Shown piece by piece: positions 37,031 through 48,323 of a stretch of DNA of 64,000 nt. The stretch comes from Cephalopachus bancanus (lineage: Eukaryota; Chordata; Mammalia; Primates; Tarsiidae), in contig JAPVLO010000039.1 in assembly GCA_027257055.1 (NCBI GenBank), positions 7,842,501 through 7,906,500 of the forward strand, written 5' to 3'. Both the position numbers and the translations under genes were made by a program. Each line of letters opens with the position of its first letter. The stretch's first letter is position 1. The notes under the pieces are model-generated. The model made no database searches, was not told where the DNA came from, and worked only from the letters and a program-made list of their open reading frames with translations.

Positions 37031-37335
37031 TTACCAGAAGTCCCAATTTTTTTTTGAGTTGTAGTCTCACTCCGTCGTCCAGGCTGGAGTGCAGTGGTGT
37101 GCTCATGGCCACCCCTGCATCAACCTGTTGGGCTTCAGTGATCCTCCCACCTCAGCCTTCCAGGTAGCTAGAACTACAGGCATGCACTAGCACACCTGGC
37201 TAATTTTTTATTTATTGTAGAGACGAGGTCTCACCATGTTGCCCAGGCTGGTCTCGAACCCATGGGCTCAGGCAATCCACTCACCTTGGCCTCCCAAAGT
37301 GCTGGGATTATAGGCTGAGCCACCGAGCCCAGCCT
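37031..37335 (-). mobile_element. Alu at the right end of the L1 block
   Basis: Minus strand with a T9 tail. Its head (GAGCCCAGCC) directly abuts the continuation of the old plus-strand L1. Confidence 0.9.
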
Positions 37336-37585
37336 GAAATAATTTTAAAAAATTAAACATAAATTCTGGAGCTGAAAAATTCAACTGACAAACAGAAAAA
37401 TGCACCAGAGACTCTCAACAACAAAATTGATTAAGCAGAAGAAAGAATTAGCGAGCTTAAAGACAGGCTATATGAAAATACACAATTAAATAAAAAAATG
37501 AAAAAGAATGAAACATGCTTACAAGATCTAGAAAATAACTTTGAAAGGGCAAATCTAAGAGTTATTGGCCTTAAAGAGGAAGGGA

Positions 37586-37602
37586 GAGAGAGAGAGAGAG
37601 AT
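37586..37602. repeat. (GA)n short microsatellite
   Basis: About eight GA units inside the old L1 ORF1. Confidence 0.85.
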
Positions 37603-37796
37603 TAGGGCAGCAAATTTACTCAAAGAAATAATATCAGAGAATTTTCCAAACATAAAGAAATATATCAATATTCAAGTAAAAAAAAGGTCACCGAACATCA
37701 AGCATATTTAACCTCAATAAGATTGCTTCAAGATAGTTAATAATCAAACTCCCAAAGATCAAGGATAAAGAAAGGAGCCTAAAAGCAGCAAGAAAG

Positions 37797-38083
37797 GCTG
37801 GGCTCGGTGGCTCAGCCTGTAATCCCAGCCCTTTGGGAGGCTGAGGCAAGTGGATTGCCTGAGCCCACGGGTTTGAGACCAGCCTGGGCAACTTGGCAAG
37901 ACCTCGTCTCTACAATAAATCAAAAATTAGCTGGGCATGATAGTGTGAGCCTGTAGTTCCAGCTACTTGGAAGGTTGAGGCAGAAGGATCACTGGAATCC
38001 AGCAGCTTGATGCTGGGGTGGCTGTGAGTATGCCAGTGTACTCCAGCCTGGATGACAGAGTGAGACTCCAACTCAAAAAAAAA
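37797..38083 (+). mobile_element. Alu in old L1 ORF1
   Basis: AGCAGCAAGAAA / AGCAGCAAGAGA flank it as target-site duplication. Plus strand, complete. Confidence 0.92.
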
Positions 38084-39113
38084 AGCAGCAAGAGAAAGAA
38101 ACAAACAACATATAAAGGAGCTCCAATACGTCTGGCAGCGGACTCTCAGTGGAAACCTTATAGACCAGGACAGAGCGGCATGACATATTCAAAGTGCTAA
38201 AGGAAAAAACAAACTTATATCCTAGAATATTATAAACAGCAAACACATCCTTCAAACATGAAGGAGAAATGTTTTCCCAGACAAATAAAAGCTGAGAAAT
38301 CCCATCTAAACCAGACCTGTCCCACAGGAAACGTTAAAGGGAAGAAGAAAGTTTTAAAATGTCTTGAAACTAATCAAAATGGAAACACATCATATCAAAA
38401 CCTATAGGATATAGTGCAAACAATAGTAAGAGGAAAGTTTATAACAGTAAATAACCATCTAAAAAAAGTAGAAAAACTTCAAATAAGCAACCTAATGATG
38501 CATCTTAAAGAACTAAAAAAGAGCAAACCAAACCCAAAATCAGTAGAAGAAAAAAATAATAAAGATCAGAGCATAAATAAATAAAATTGAAAAAAAATGC
38601 AATTATCAACAAAACAAAAATTTGATTTTTTAAAAAGATAAAAAATTGAAAACTTTTAGCCAGACTGAGAAAAAAAGAGAGAAGACCAAAATAAATACAC
38701 CAGAGATGAAAAAAGAGACATTACATACAACTGATACCACAGAAATTCAAAGGATCATTAGAGCAATTACATGCCAATCAACTGGAAAACCTAGAAGAAA
38801 TAGATAAATTCCAGGTGTGTACAATCTACTGAGACTGAGCCATGAAGAAATCCAAAACCTAACAGACCATCAACAAGTAACAAAAGCGAAGCTGTAATAA
38901 AAAGCCTCTTATCAAAGAAACTCCTGGGACCTGATGACTTCACTGGTGTCATGCTCCTCTCCCTTTCTGAATGTTTAGGGAATAGTGTCCAGAAGAGGCT
39001 TCAATACTATGACATACGAAGAAATATATGTCTTGTCTCTGCCCTGGTTCTTGGTACAGAGCTCCTAAAGCCCTTGCAATTTCCCGAGTGACAGGGTGCC
39101 AAAAGCATCTTTT

Positions 39114-40225
39114 CCTCTTTTCCGTCCCTTTCCTCCCCTTTCTTTCCCTTGTCTTCCTCTTCCCCTCCCTCCCTCTATCCCTTTTTTTTTTTATTGAGTC
39201 AAGATCTCATTCTGAGTGGAGTGGCCAATGGCCTGCGCAGCAACATGCCTAAGTTTTGTTGTGACTACTGTGATACGTACCTCACCCATGACTCTCCATC
39301 TGTGAGAAACACACATTGCAGTGGTAGGAAACACACAGAGAATGTGAAAGACTACTATCAGAAATGGATGGAAGAGCAGGCTCAGAGCCTGATTGACAAA
39401 ACACCTGCTGCATTTCAACAAGGAAAGATACCTCCTACTCCATTCTCTGCTCCGCCTCCTGCAGGGGTGATGATCCCACCTCCCCCTAGTCTTCCGGGTC
39501 CTCCTCGCCCTGGTATGATGCCAGCACCCCATATGGGGGGGCCCTCCCTTGATGCCAATGATGGGACCTCCTCCTCCTGGGATGATGCCAGTGGGACCTG
39601 CTCCTGGAATGAGGCCACCCATGGGAGGCCACATGCCAATGATGCCTGGACCCCCGATGATGAGACCTCCCGCCTGTCCCATGATGGTGCCCACTCGGCC
39701 TGGAATGACTCGACCAGACAAATAAGGATGGGGGAGGACTCTTCTATCAGTTTTATAGTGCTTGTTCTACTTCACCAGGGCATCATGGTGCTGTGACCGA
39801 GTGTTTTCTCAATAGCATGTGAGAAAGACTTGCTCCCCCTTCCTATCAGAGAATAGTTTTGGAGAGGAAAAGGACAAAAAAAGTAGTTTTCATTTGTATT
39901 GTGAAATGTAAAAATGAAATTGTCAACTCTTAAAAAATATATATATATCTCATTCTGTCATCCAGACTGGAGTTCAGTGGCACAATTACAGCTTACCACA
40001 GCCTTCAACTCCTGGCCTCAAGCAATCCTCCTGGTATCAGCCTCCTAAGTAGCTGGGACTACAAGTGTGTACCACCACTCCTGGCTAATTTTTTAGAAAT
40101 GTTTTTGTAGAGATAAGGTCTCACTATATTGCCTAGGCTGGTCGTGAACTCTTTGTCTCAAGCGATCCTCCTGCCACCACCTCCCAAATACTGGGATTAC
40201 AGGCATGAATCACTGTGCCTGGTCC
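39114..40225 (-). mobile_element. AluJ split by a retrocopy
   Basis: Generic AluJ in antisense (39182-39214 and 39947-40225), with a pyrimidine-rich left tail. AAAAGCATCTTTT (39101-39113) and AGAAGCATCTTTT (40226-40238) are its target-site duplication in the LTR. Confidence 0.8.
39215..39946 (+). pseudogene. SNRPC: SNRPC retrocopy (U1 snRNP protein C)
   Basis: An intronless copy of the U1-C mRNA. U1-C binds the 5' splice-site helix of U1 snRNP through a single zinc finger. ATG is at 39245 and the normal stop TAA at 39723-39725. The N-terminal zinc finger is recognisable ([20 protein letters not shown], then the HCSGRKH block), followed by the proline/methionine-rich tail. One extra base near 39541 (GGGGGGGCCCTCC) shifts the frame, so the last third of the Pro/Met tail is read wrongly. 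The tyrosine usually at position 5 is cysteine. The copy ends in an A/TA tail and is flanked by ATCTCATTCTG at 39204-39214 and 39947-39957. These are hallmarks of L1-mediated retrotransposition. Confidence 0.93.
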
Positions 40226-40985
40226 AGAAGCATCTTTTGTTCTGATATTTGGTCTTTTATATGCTACTTGATTTGATTCTGTACACAGTGCTCCTAAATC
40301 CCTTGGAATTTCCTGAAGTGAACAGGAGTGTCCTTTGTTCTAATGAGGCAACTCTTGGTAGACTGCTGGATAGTTTCAGGGTGGGATTAGTCACCAGAAA
40401 GACTAAGCCATGATTAGAAGCTCAAAGTTTCCAGAGAAAGAGATTGAGGCTGGAGATTGAACTAATAATTGATCATGCTTACCTGATGAAGCCTACACAA
40501 AAAATATCTAAACTATGGCATTTGAAGAGGTTTCTGGGTTGATGAACATGTTGAGGTACTAGAAGGGTGGTGTACTTGGAGAAGGAATGGAAGCTCTGAA
40601 CCTCTAATCACATCCCTTGCCTTATGTATCTCTTCATCTGGTTGTTCATGTTTATCCTTTATAATACCCTTTAAAATAATTAACTGGTAAATGTAAGTTT
40701 TCCTAGAGTTAGCGTGTTGTTATAGCAAACCGTTGAACCCAAGGAGGGGGCTGTGGGAATCCCCAGTTGATAGGCAGTTGGTCAAAATACAAGTCACAAC
40801 CTGGGACTTGCAATTGGCATCTGAATTGGGGGAGGCAGTCTTGTGGGACTGAGTCCCCAAACCATGGGGTCTGTGCTAACTCCGGGTAGTTAGTATCAGA
40901 ATCGAACACCTAGCTGGTGTCTGGAGAATTGGTTGGTGTGAGAAAAACCCTCACACATGTGGTGTCAGAAGTGTTGAGAGTAGAG

Positions 40986-41789
40986 AGAAACAAGTTTTCC
41001 TTTTAAAGACTCTCCCAGGTTGAGTCAGAGAGCTGCAGTCTATCTTATCATTCCCAAGAATGGACACAGAGGAACCAAATCTCTGTTATCCACCAACTCA
41101 CATGAGCATAGAAAGAAAGATGTTCTTACACTGTGAAGTTATCAAATAAAATATCATGTTGGGGGCACCAGCCCATGCTCTTCCTAATGTGAAACATGTC
41201 TTGTGAAATTTCCTATCTACTGATATATGCCCGTCCGCTTGAAGGGGGAATAAGACCTAAAACCAAGTGGGAGACACATCCTAAAGTCGTCTGCAGTCAG
41301 AGCACACAGCAAACAAAACGATACTTTCTGCTTTGTTTGTGCTCACACAGACTATCCTCATTCTACTTCTTTGCCAAAGTTAATCAGTAACGTCCAAGGG
41401 GTGTGTATATTCTATGCGTGTCAATGTATGAGGACATGTGGGGAATATCAGAGATAGGAGATGTCCTTCCTGATTTTGAGAAATTCCAATCTGTTGATGT
41501 GAATAAAACACGTACAGGCACTTGTAAAGCAAAGTATATTACTGTGAGCATTCAATAATAATTTGGATGCCTAACAGATATGATTAAGAATAACAGTATT
41601 CTGGGAATCTAACAGTTTTGAATTGAGATCCTTGAAGGCAAAGTCTATGACATCTCTGATTCACAATAAATATCTGTTCAATGAATGGATGAATGAATGA
41701 CTGCTCTCACTGTCAAATGCAGCCCAGTGTAAAACACAAGCATACTTTTTCTTTATTCTCATTTTTAATTCTAAGTATATTTTTAATTT
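40986..41789. other. Intron-like, unassigned
   Basis: No gene or repeat recognised except a short TGAATGAATGAATG run near 41683-41700. Confidence 0.4.
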
Positions 41790-41910
41790 TTTTAAAGACA
41801 AGGTCTCATTATGTTTCCCAGGCTGGTCTCAAACTCCTGGCCTCAAGCAATACTCTTGCCTCAGCCTCCCAAGTAGCTGTGATTATAGGCATACACCACC
41901 ACATCCCGCA
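41790..41910 (-). mobile_element. Alu monomer fragment
   Basis: About 120 bp matching one Alu arm in antisense (free left monomer type). Confidence 0.75.
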
Positions 41911-42149
41911 AAGTATATCTTTCAGGTTGAAAAAGGCAATAAATTCTTATTGCGCCGAGGATAGAAAAAGAAAAGTATAACAAGGAAAACAAAGGTTATA
42001 AAATCCATCATTAAAAGATAACTGCTGTTAACATTTTGCTAGATAGCCTTGGGTATTTTTTATGCATAACTGACTCTACATTTACTTTTTTAAGAAAAAT
42101 GAGACTATAAGTATAAATTGTAGTTTTTTAAACTGGTTTTTTCTTTTTC

Positions 42150-42446
42150 TTTTCTCTCTCTTTTTTTTTTGTGAGTTGAAGTCTCACTCTGTCACCCAGG
42201 ATGGAGTGCTGGGTGGCACACTCACAGCCACCGCAGCCTTGACATGCTGGGCTCAGGCAATCCTTCCACCTCAGTCTTTCAAGAAGCTGGAATTAGAGGT
42301 ATGCGCCACCATGCCTGGGTAATATTTTGATGTGAGGTCTCACCAAGTTGCCCAGATTGGTCTCGAACCCATGAACTCAGGCAATCCTCTCACCTCGGCC
42401 TCCCAAAGTGCTGGGATTATAGGCATGAGCCACAGCGCCTGGCTTA
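42150..42446 (-). mobile_element. Alu
   Basis: Target-site duplication TTTAAACTGGTTTTTTC / TTAAACTGGTTTTTTC. Diverged, with a short gap in the linker. Confidence 0.9.
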
Positions 42447-42624
42447 AACTGGTTTTTTCATATAACAAGGTATTGAGGCCATTTGTCCATACCAATCAAA
42501 TCTATATCATTTTTAAAGGCCAAAAAGATTTCATTGTTGTAAACTTACCTTCATTATTTTTATTTTATTTTTATGTGTATTTTTTTTTTTGAGTCAGGAT
42601 CTCACTCTTTTATTTGTTTATTTG

Positions 42625-42910
42625 GGGTTTTTTTGAGTTGGAGTCTCACTCCAGTCGCCCAGAATAAAGTGCGGTGGCCGCTCCCAGCCACCGCAGCCTC
42701 GACCTGCCGGGCTCTGGCGATCCTTCCGCCTCAGCCTTCCGAGTAGCCGGAACTACAGGCATGCACTACCACACCCGGCTCATTTTGATTTATTGTAGAG
42801 ATGAGGTCTCGCCAAGTTGCCCAGGCAGGTCTCGAGCCCGCGGGCTCAGGCAATCCACTCACCTCGGCCTCCCAAAGGCGCGGGATGACAGGCTGAGCCA
42901 CCGAGCCCAG
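42625..42910 (-). mobile_element. Strepsirrhine Alu next to AluJ
   Basis: Minus strand, CpG-rich, with intact CTCGAGCCCGCGGGCTCAGG. It landed in T/TTTA-rich sequence just left of the next AluJ. Confidence 0.9.
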
Positions 42911-42934
42911 TTTGTTTGTTTATTTATTTATTTA

Positions 42935-43222
42935 CTTGAGTCAGGGTCTCACTGTGTCACCCAGGCTGGAGTGCAATGGCACGATCACAGTCTGTTGCAG
43001 CCTCCACCTCCTGGGCTCAGGTAACTCTTCTGCCTCAGCCTCCTGAGTAGCTTGGCCTACAGGTGTGCCCACCATCCCCGGCTTTTTTTGTTTTGTTTTT
43101 TTTGTAGAGACCAGGTCTCCTATGTTGCCCAGGCCGGTCCTGAACTCCTGAGCTCAAGCTATCCTATCGCCTCAGCCTCCCAAAGTTCTGGGATTACAGG
43201 TATGCACCACTGCAGCTGGCCT
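42935..43222 (-). mobile_element. AluJ
   Basis: Generic old Alu in antisense (TCAGGGTCTCACTGTGTCAC) lacking the strepsirrhine diagnostic bases. Confidence 0.88.
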
Positions 43223-45092
43223 GCCCTATTTATTTATTAAAATCACACTGATGAAAATTTAGGTTATTTGCAATTGTTCACAAGTATAAACATGATATAA
43301 CTTTGCCTACTTCCCCAATTATGCTAACAGAATAAGTAGATTTGGTAGGTCAAAAGGGGGACAAGACATGGAAAGTTTTTATTCTGCCAAATTATCATCT
43401 GGTTGGGTTTTTAGATCTTCCATTTGGCTGTGGATACTAAAGCATCCATGATTGCGGGGGGAAGGAAAGAAGGTGATACTATTCCATAGTAAATGTATCA
43501 AGTTTTTTATATAAAGTTATAGTAACAGAAGAACTAAATAAAAGAAACCCATAGAAAAACCAAAAACTTTACTGGGCAGAGAAATAGCTTTAAGATACAA
43601 AACATGCTTGTGCCAAGTTCTGCACCTTTCTGCAAACAATTATGCCATGGAAGCCCCTTGTTGTCCAATGTCCTGGCAATCTGCCAGGTTTTCCTTCCAA
43701 GCTTAGCATTTTCAGGGCTGCTGGATCCTGTCATTTAGTGACACCACTTTCTCCAGGGCAATGTTAGCTTTTTTCTATGCCATGTCCTTGCTGGTAGAGA
43801 TACGTGGCAGAGCTTCTCTAATACATTGTTTCCAGACTGCATTTTGGCAGTATTGAAATTACATTAATTAATTCAGTCATTCATTCAATGATATTTATTG
43901 AGTGCATATTCTTATTCAGACACTGGATCCAAAAGTAAACAGAGCGGGTTCTCTTGGGACAGGGATGAGGGGGAGACAGATAAATAATTCACATATATAA
44001 TTGAATAAGAAAGTTAACAGACTTTCTAAGAATACTCGGAACGAAACAAAAAGGAAGGCAAAGGAGTCTGTGGGGATGTTTTTTCTTATCAGGTGGCCTC
44101 CTTAAACAGTGCTAGTACTTGACTTGTTTCCTTGACCTCTTAGCCGAGGGAGTCTAACTGGGTCACTCTTCAAGCAGCGAGAACTTCACAAGTCTATTCA
44201 GAAGGAGAGGCCTTCCTTAAACTGTTATATTATCAGGAGCAACAATGCCTATACCTGAGAGAGGATCACCTTTTAGGGACACTGCTGTGCTCCAGTCCTG
44301 GCACACACAAAGTCTGTCCAATGCTGGGCTGAGACTTGGTCTCTAGAGTCCTAATTCCAGAGGAATGGCCAAAGGCACCTCCCATCCGATTTGTTACTGT
44401 GCTGCTCTTCAAATGCCTTCAGTGGAAGGTGTGTCAGCCACGTGTGAAGAGCATCAAGGCGGCCTAACTTTGAGGCGCCATGACTTCCCAATAGCTTGGT
44501 ACTCTGTGTTCACTGAGAAGGAAATTTAATGGGTTGGCTTTTAGAGCTTCCTGAAGGTTGAAAATTCCTGATTTTGTATGAAGCTTTACCCATGTTAAGC
44601 CTTCAACAAATATACTTTTCTTACATAAAGAACTTTCTGAATTTTATAAAATACATTTTAGTTGACAGAATGTGAACAAATTGCTCAGGTATAGAAGTTA
44701 TTCTGAAACAGAAATCATTTTAGAATTCACTAGGTATCATTTTAAAAGTGCCTCTGGCAATCAAAAGCAAGTGGAAGGATTGTTTTGTTGAGAGAGAATT
44801 GTGCCTCACTGTAACCAGAAGCTTCTATCTGGAAAGAAATGCTAAGCACTGTTCACAGCTTCTTGATAGTGAATGAAATGAAGTTCTGCAGATTGACTGA
44901 TAGCCAAAGACTTCCTTTTCCTGGTATAGGATTAATCAAACAATCAGACAGTACATAGATGGTGAAACAAACAATGAACAATGCTTATTAAAATTACAGT
45001 GAAATCTAGTGAGGGGAAATGGAGCAAAAAATCTAGATCTGCTCAATTATCTCTTCAGGGCTTCCTCAGGAGGGCAGACCCCACGCATGTAC
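43223..45092. other. Intron-like, unassigned
   Basis: About 1.9 kb with no recognised repeat or exon. I looked here for the missing ABCA Q-loop exon and did not find it. Confidence 0.45.
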
Positions 45093-45222
45093 CTGTGAGC
45101 ATAAAGCAGGTAGCAGTTTTTCCTGTTCCATTGTGTCCCAGAAGAACAGTGATCTGCCCTCTGTATATATTCACAGTCAGGTCTTTGACTGCTATGTGTT
45201 TAGTTTTTGCTCTGTGAAACAC
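45093..45222 (-). pseudogene. ABCA-type transporter exon: Walker A
   Basis: Minus strand, 130 bp, acceptor CCACAG and donor GTACATGC both intact. It encodes [20 protein letters not shown], then [20 protein letters not shown] and MLTG. The P-loop is GHNGTGKT, where the family normally has GHNGAGKTT, so two positions around the lysine differ while the lysine stays. The exon starts in phase 0, matching the end of the exon at 48176. No stop occurs in it. Confidence 0.88.
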
Positions 45223-45866
45223 CTGTGGAAAAGCCAACGTTGAATGACAGTGTAACATGGACACACAGGTGGCACTTCTGAAGAACCGGACAGGCTGCAC
45301 ACCCACATCAACACCCCTTGAGAGTTTATCAGTGGGAGTCCAAGTGGAAATCTAAAAGGGGAGCCCCTTCTTTTAGCATTTAACTGCCTGTAGCTGCTGA
45401 GGAAACTGACTGGGAGAAATCCTGTGGAGATCTTTTCCCTGATTCCTGGAACCTGGCATAGAGGGCCAAGAGCTTAAAGTCACAGTGTTGGCAGCATGAA
45501 TAGGCATGCTTCTCTCTGCTTCTGGAGCCAGACTTTGCTCTGCATCACCCAGCTAAGCCCTGAGAAAGGAAACCGAGATCCTTTTGTAGGAGCTGGGGAG
45601 GAATCCCATTCAAAGTATCCTGTTTTCCCAGTCAAATGTCTCCAGCATTATAAATGCCATCGGTTTTTTAAAATTATATAAATAATTTATACATTGAGTG
45701 TAAGGAAGAAAAGAAAAACCACCCATGCTACTCCCATAGATAGCATTTTACTCTATGCCTTAGACTATTTATGCCCTGGTTAATGGCATTTGGGCTGAAC
45801 TCAGGGGCTGGAGTCCAAAACTACAGTCAGGTGGAACTTGCATGTCACTTCTTCACAATCTATCTA
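45223..45866. other. Intron between two ABCA exons, unassigned part
   Basis: No repeat recognised. It lies between the Walker A and linker exons of the ABCA pseudogene. Confidence 0.45.
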
Positions 45867-45931
45867 CAGTCGCCCCTCAGTATTCTTGGGGGATTGGTTT
45901 CAGGATCCTCGCGTGTACCCAAACCCACATA

Positions 45932-46758
45932 TGAGGGAGAACCCCAAAAAATGAAATTAACTTTTGGGTGGAAGGCCCCGCATACTACAGGCTTCCCCTA
46001 CTACGTATGTGTTCTAAGAACCCATCAGCCTCAGTGTACCAGTTAGTGTTGTTGTGAGAGGACACATTCAGCTTCAGTTAATTTTTTTTGGAGACTCTTT
46101 CAACTTGTTTGCCCATTTCATGATGGGTGATTTATGAGTGCACCTGTCCACACCATGCTGAGTGTTCATCAGTTTTTGACCAGAAATGGCATGACTCCCT
46201 TGCCCAACCCTCCCTATTCACCTGATCTTGCCCTGAGCAACTTTTTTTTTGAGTCGGAATCTCACTCCATCGCCCAGGCTGTAGTGCAGTGGCATGCTCA
46301 TGGCCACCCCGGCTTCAACCTGCTGGGCTCCAGTGATCCTTCTGCATCAGCCTTCCAAGTAGCCAGAACTACAGGCACGCTACCACGCCCGGCTAGTTTT
46401 TTAAATTTATCGTAGAGGCAATATCTCACCAAGTTGCCCAGGCTGGTTTTGAACCCGCAGGCTTAGCCAATCCTCTCACCTCAGCCTCCCAACGTGCTGG
46501 GGTTACAGACTTGAGTCACCATGCCTGGCCTTTTTTTCTCTTTTTTAAAGCCTCAAAGGGAAACATTTTGCTGATGTGGAAGAAGTGGAACAAAAAAAAA
46601 GAGGTGAAAATAAAGGCACCAAAATAGATGAGTTCAAAAACTGTTTATCGGTAGATGTATTTTCAATAGGTGTACTTTGAAGGTGACTGAAGTTTAAACA
46701 TGTAAGAATAAATATACAATTTTTAATAAATAAATTACGTGTTTGGGGGGTACCCTCT
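45932..46758 (+). mobile_element. Mariner-type fossil inside Tigger
   Basis: The ends TGAGGGAGAACCCCAAAAAA and TTTGGGGGGTACCCTCT are inverted repeats with TA on both sides. The plus strand shows a transposase C-terminus: HQFLTRNGMTPLPNPPYSPD before the Alu, and KGKHFADVEEVEQK after it. Only this part and the ends remain. Same family as the element at 14482-15042. Confidence 0.82.
46240..46531 (-). mobile_element. Alu inside the mariner element
   Basis: It splits the transposase just after the PYSPDLA motif. Minus strand, complete. Confidence 0.92.
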
Positions 46759-46939
46759 TATATACCCAAATCCTACAGTCAGCCTTAGGGAGCCCATATA
46801 TATGAAAAGTGGACTGACCCTCTGCATATATGGGTTTCGCATCCCCCAATTGCTATGTTTTCAATCCACATCTGCTTGAAAAAAATCAGTGTATAAGTGT
46901 ACTCAGCAGTTCAAGTCCACGTTGTTCAAGGGTCAACTG

Positions 46940-48175
46940 TAATTAAGTTTGGGAGCGGGGTGCTTCCAAAAGGAATTTGGCCAACTTTTCCTACTCCTAC
47001 ACTTGATCTTGATTGTTCTAAATCAAGTATGACAGTTCTGTTCCCTGATTTCTCAGTTGTCCTTGCAGTAGAGGTGACCGTGTGACAGAATTCTAGGCGA
47101 TAAGGAGTAGTCTATTAAAAAAAGGAAGGGAGGAGGGAAGGAAGGAGGGAGGGAAGGCAAAAGAAAGGAGGGAAGAAAGAAGAAAGGAAGGAGGGGAGAA
47201 GGGAAAGGGGAGGGAGGGAAAGCAAAGTCTTCCCAAAAGAAAGCATTTTAATCCTTATTTTTCTCCATACACAAGCTAAGCAGTCATCTTCAACCACGAT
47301 ATGATAAACACATGGATGAAAGTTAATGACCTATGGAAAATCAGTCAGTCAATCAGAAGTTTCTGTAGTCTGGGATGGCTTTGTTGAGTAGTTGAAACCA
47401 TGCCAGAATCAGTTGCCTGCCAACTGCTTGTTATGTGAAAAAAGAAAATAAAATCCCCACGGCAAATTGGGTGAAGACTCAAGCATTCTTACTACTACTG
47501 GAGTGCATGGAGGAGCCGGAACTGTTACCCATTCCGTAAGTTCCTCGGGCTGGGATGGGATCCGCAAGCAGAAAAAGGCAATACAAGTGCTGAGCTAGAG
47601 CCTCAAGTGTGGCAGTGCGGCAGTGGTGGCACCGACAGCCCTGCAGTGTCCTTCATCATCAAAGAATGGAGGTTTTCACACAAAAGCCAATGCTCTCCAG
47701 ACCCTCCATGGCATACCATTTACGTTCAGGCATCCTGTTATGGGAGTCCTTAGTCTACACAGGGTTCTGCATGTAGCTGGTACTCAGCAGGCACTTGTGA
47801 AGTAACAAATGCCTCTACATTTGGAAGCCAGCAATGAAATCTGGTTTAAACTGTGATTTAGTTATATAAAAATACTGGTGGATAAAAGTCATCCATCAAA
47901 TGGCTGAATTCCAGTGTGTCTCCAACAAGAGGGTGTTAGGTATTGGAAGGGTGAGAGGAGAATGTTTTCAAGGGAGAGGTCATCTAGACCCTCCACCCAG
48001 TCATCTAACTTTATGACAGGAAACAGGACATTTCAAGTTATATTTCCAATGTTGGAGACAGCATTACAGAAAGGAGTTCAAATTCTCAATACAAAAACAT
48101 ACCTTGTAACTGCTGTTACAATAAAGCGAAGCTTATATTTCTTGAGTTCTGGAAAGGAAATTTTTGAGCTGATAC
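46940..48175. other. Intron-like, with a purine-rich simple repeat
   Basis: No gene. The stretch 47118-47222 is a (GAAGG)n-type purine tract. The rest is unassigned intron. Confidence 0.5.
47118..47222. repeat. GA/GGAA-rich purine tract
   Basis: Imperfect GGAAGG/GAGGGA repeats on the plus strand for about 100 bases. Confidence 0.9.
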
Positions 48176-48323
48176 CTTGTACAGATGCTGGATTCCAATT
48201 CCTTTCATCAAATAGGTAGGGTCTTCTTGAATGAGCTTGCTTTTCAGAGGTTTTACAGGATCCCTTACGTCCAGCAGCGACTGTGTATAGACAGGTATAG
48301 ATTTTTCCACACCAGTAGGAAGG
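48176..48323 (-). pseudogene. ABCA-type transporter exon: linker before NBD1
   Basis: Minus strand, acceptor TTCTCTAG and donor GTATCAG. It is open throughout and ends in DPTYLMKGIGIQHLYK. This matches the GIKIKHLSK-like lead-in to the first nucleotide-binding domain of ABCA3-type proteins and joins in frame to VFHRAKT of the Walker A exon. The middle part (VYTQSLLDVRDPVKPLKSK) is variable linker that I cannot match. Confidence 0.75.

Larger units (their letters stand above)
37336..38950 (+). mobile_element. Old L1 on the plus strand: ORF1 and start of ORF2 (continued)
   Basis: It resumes at AATTCTGGAGCTGAAAAATT and ATTGATTAAGCAGAAGAAAG (ORF1), then goes through GGCAAATCTAAGAGTTATTG (RRM) to the RT start near 38940 (CTCCTGGGACCTGATGACTT). 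This is precisely the sequence that should follow 24170. It is interrupted by an Alu at 37797-38083 and mutated throughout. Confidence 0.88.
38985..40985 (+). mobile_element. Retroviral-type LTR interrupted by AluJ and a retrocopy
   Basis: Pieces 38985-39113 and 40239-40985 belong together. TACAGAGCTCCTAAAGCCCT in the left piece is echoed by TACACAGTGCTCCTAAATCC in the right, so the LTR carries an internal repeat. The right part has a polyadenylation-type region (TTTATAATACCC) and the end block GGGACTTGCAATTGGCATCT, then GTCTTGTGGGACTGAGTCCC. Family not named. Confidence 0.65.
45867..46939. mobile_element. Tigger-type DNA transposon with nested mariner and Alu
   Basis: The ends CAGTCGCCCCTCAGTATTCT (left) and GTTGTTCAAGGGTCAACTG (right) are typical of Tigger/pogo elements. 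TA target duplication flanks it. Its own transposase is absent, so it is a short non-autonomous copy. A mariner element is inserted at 45932-46758. Confidence 0.8.

Noticed and set aside
39191..39721. 176-residue minus-strand open frame rich in Gly/Ile/Pro
   Set aside because: Antisense of the SNRPC Pro/Met tail. Long only because of codon composition.
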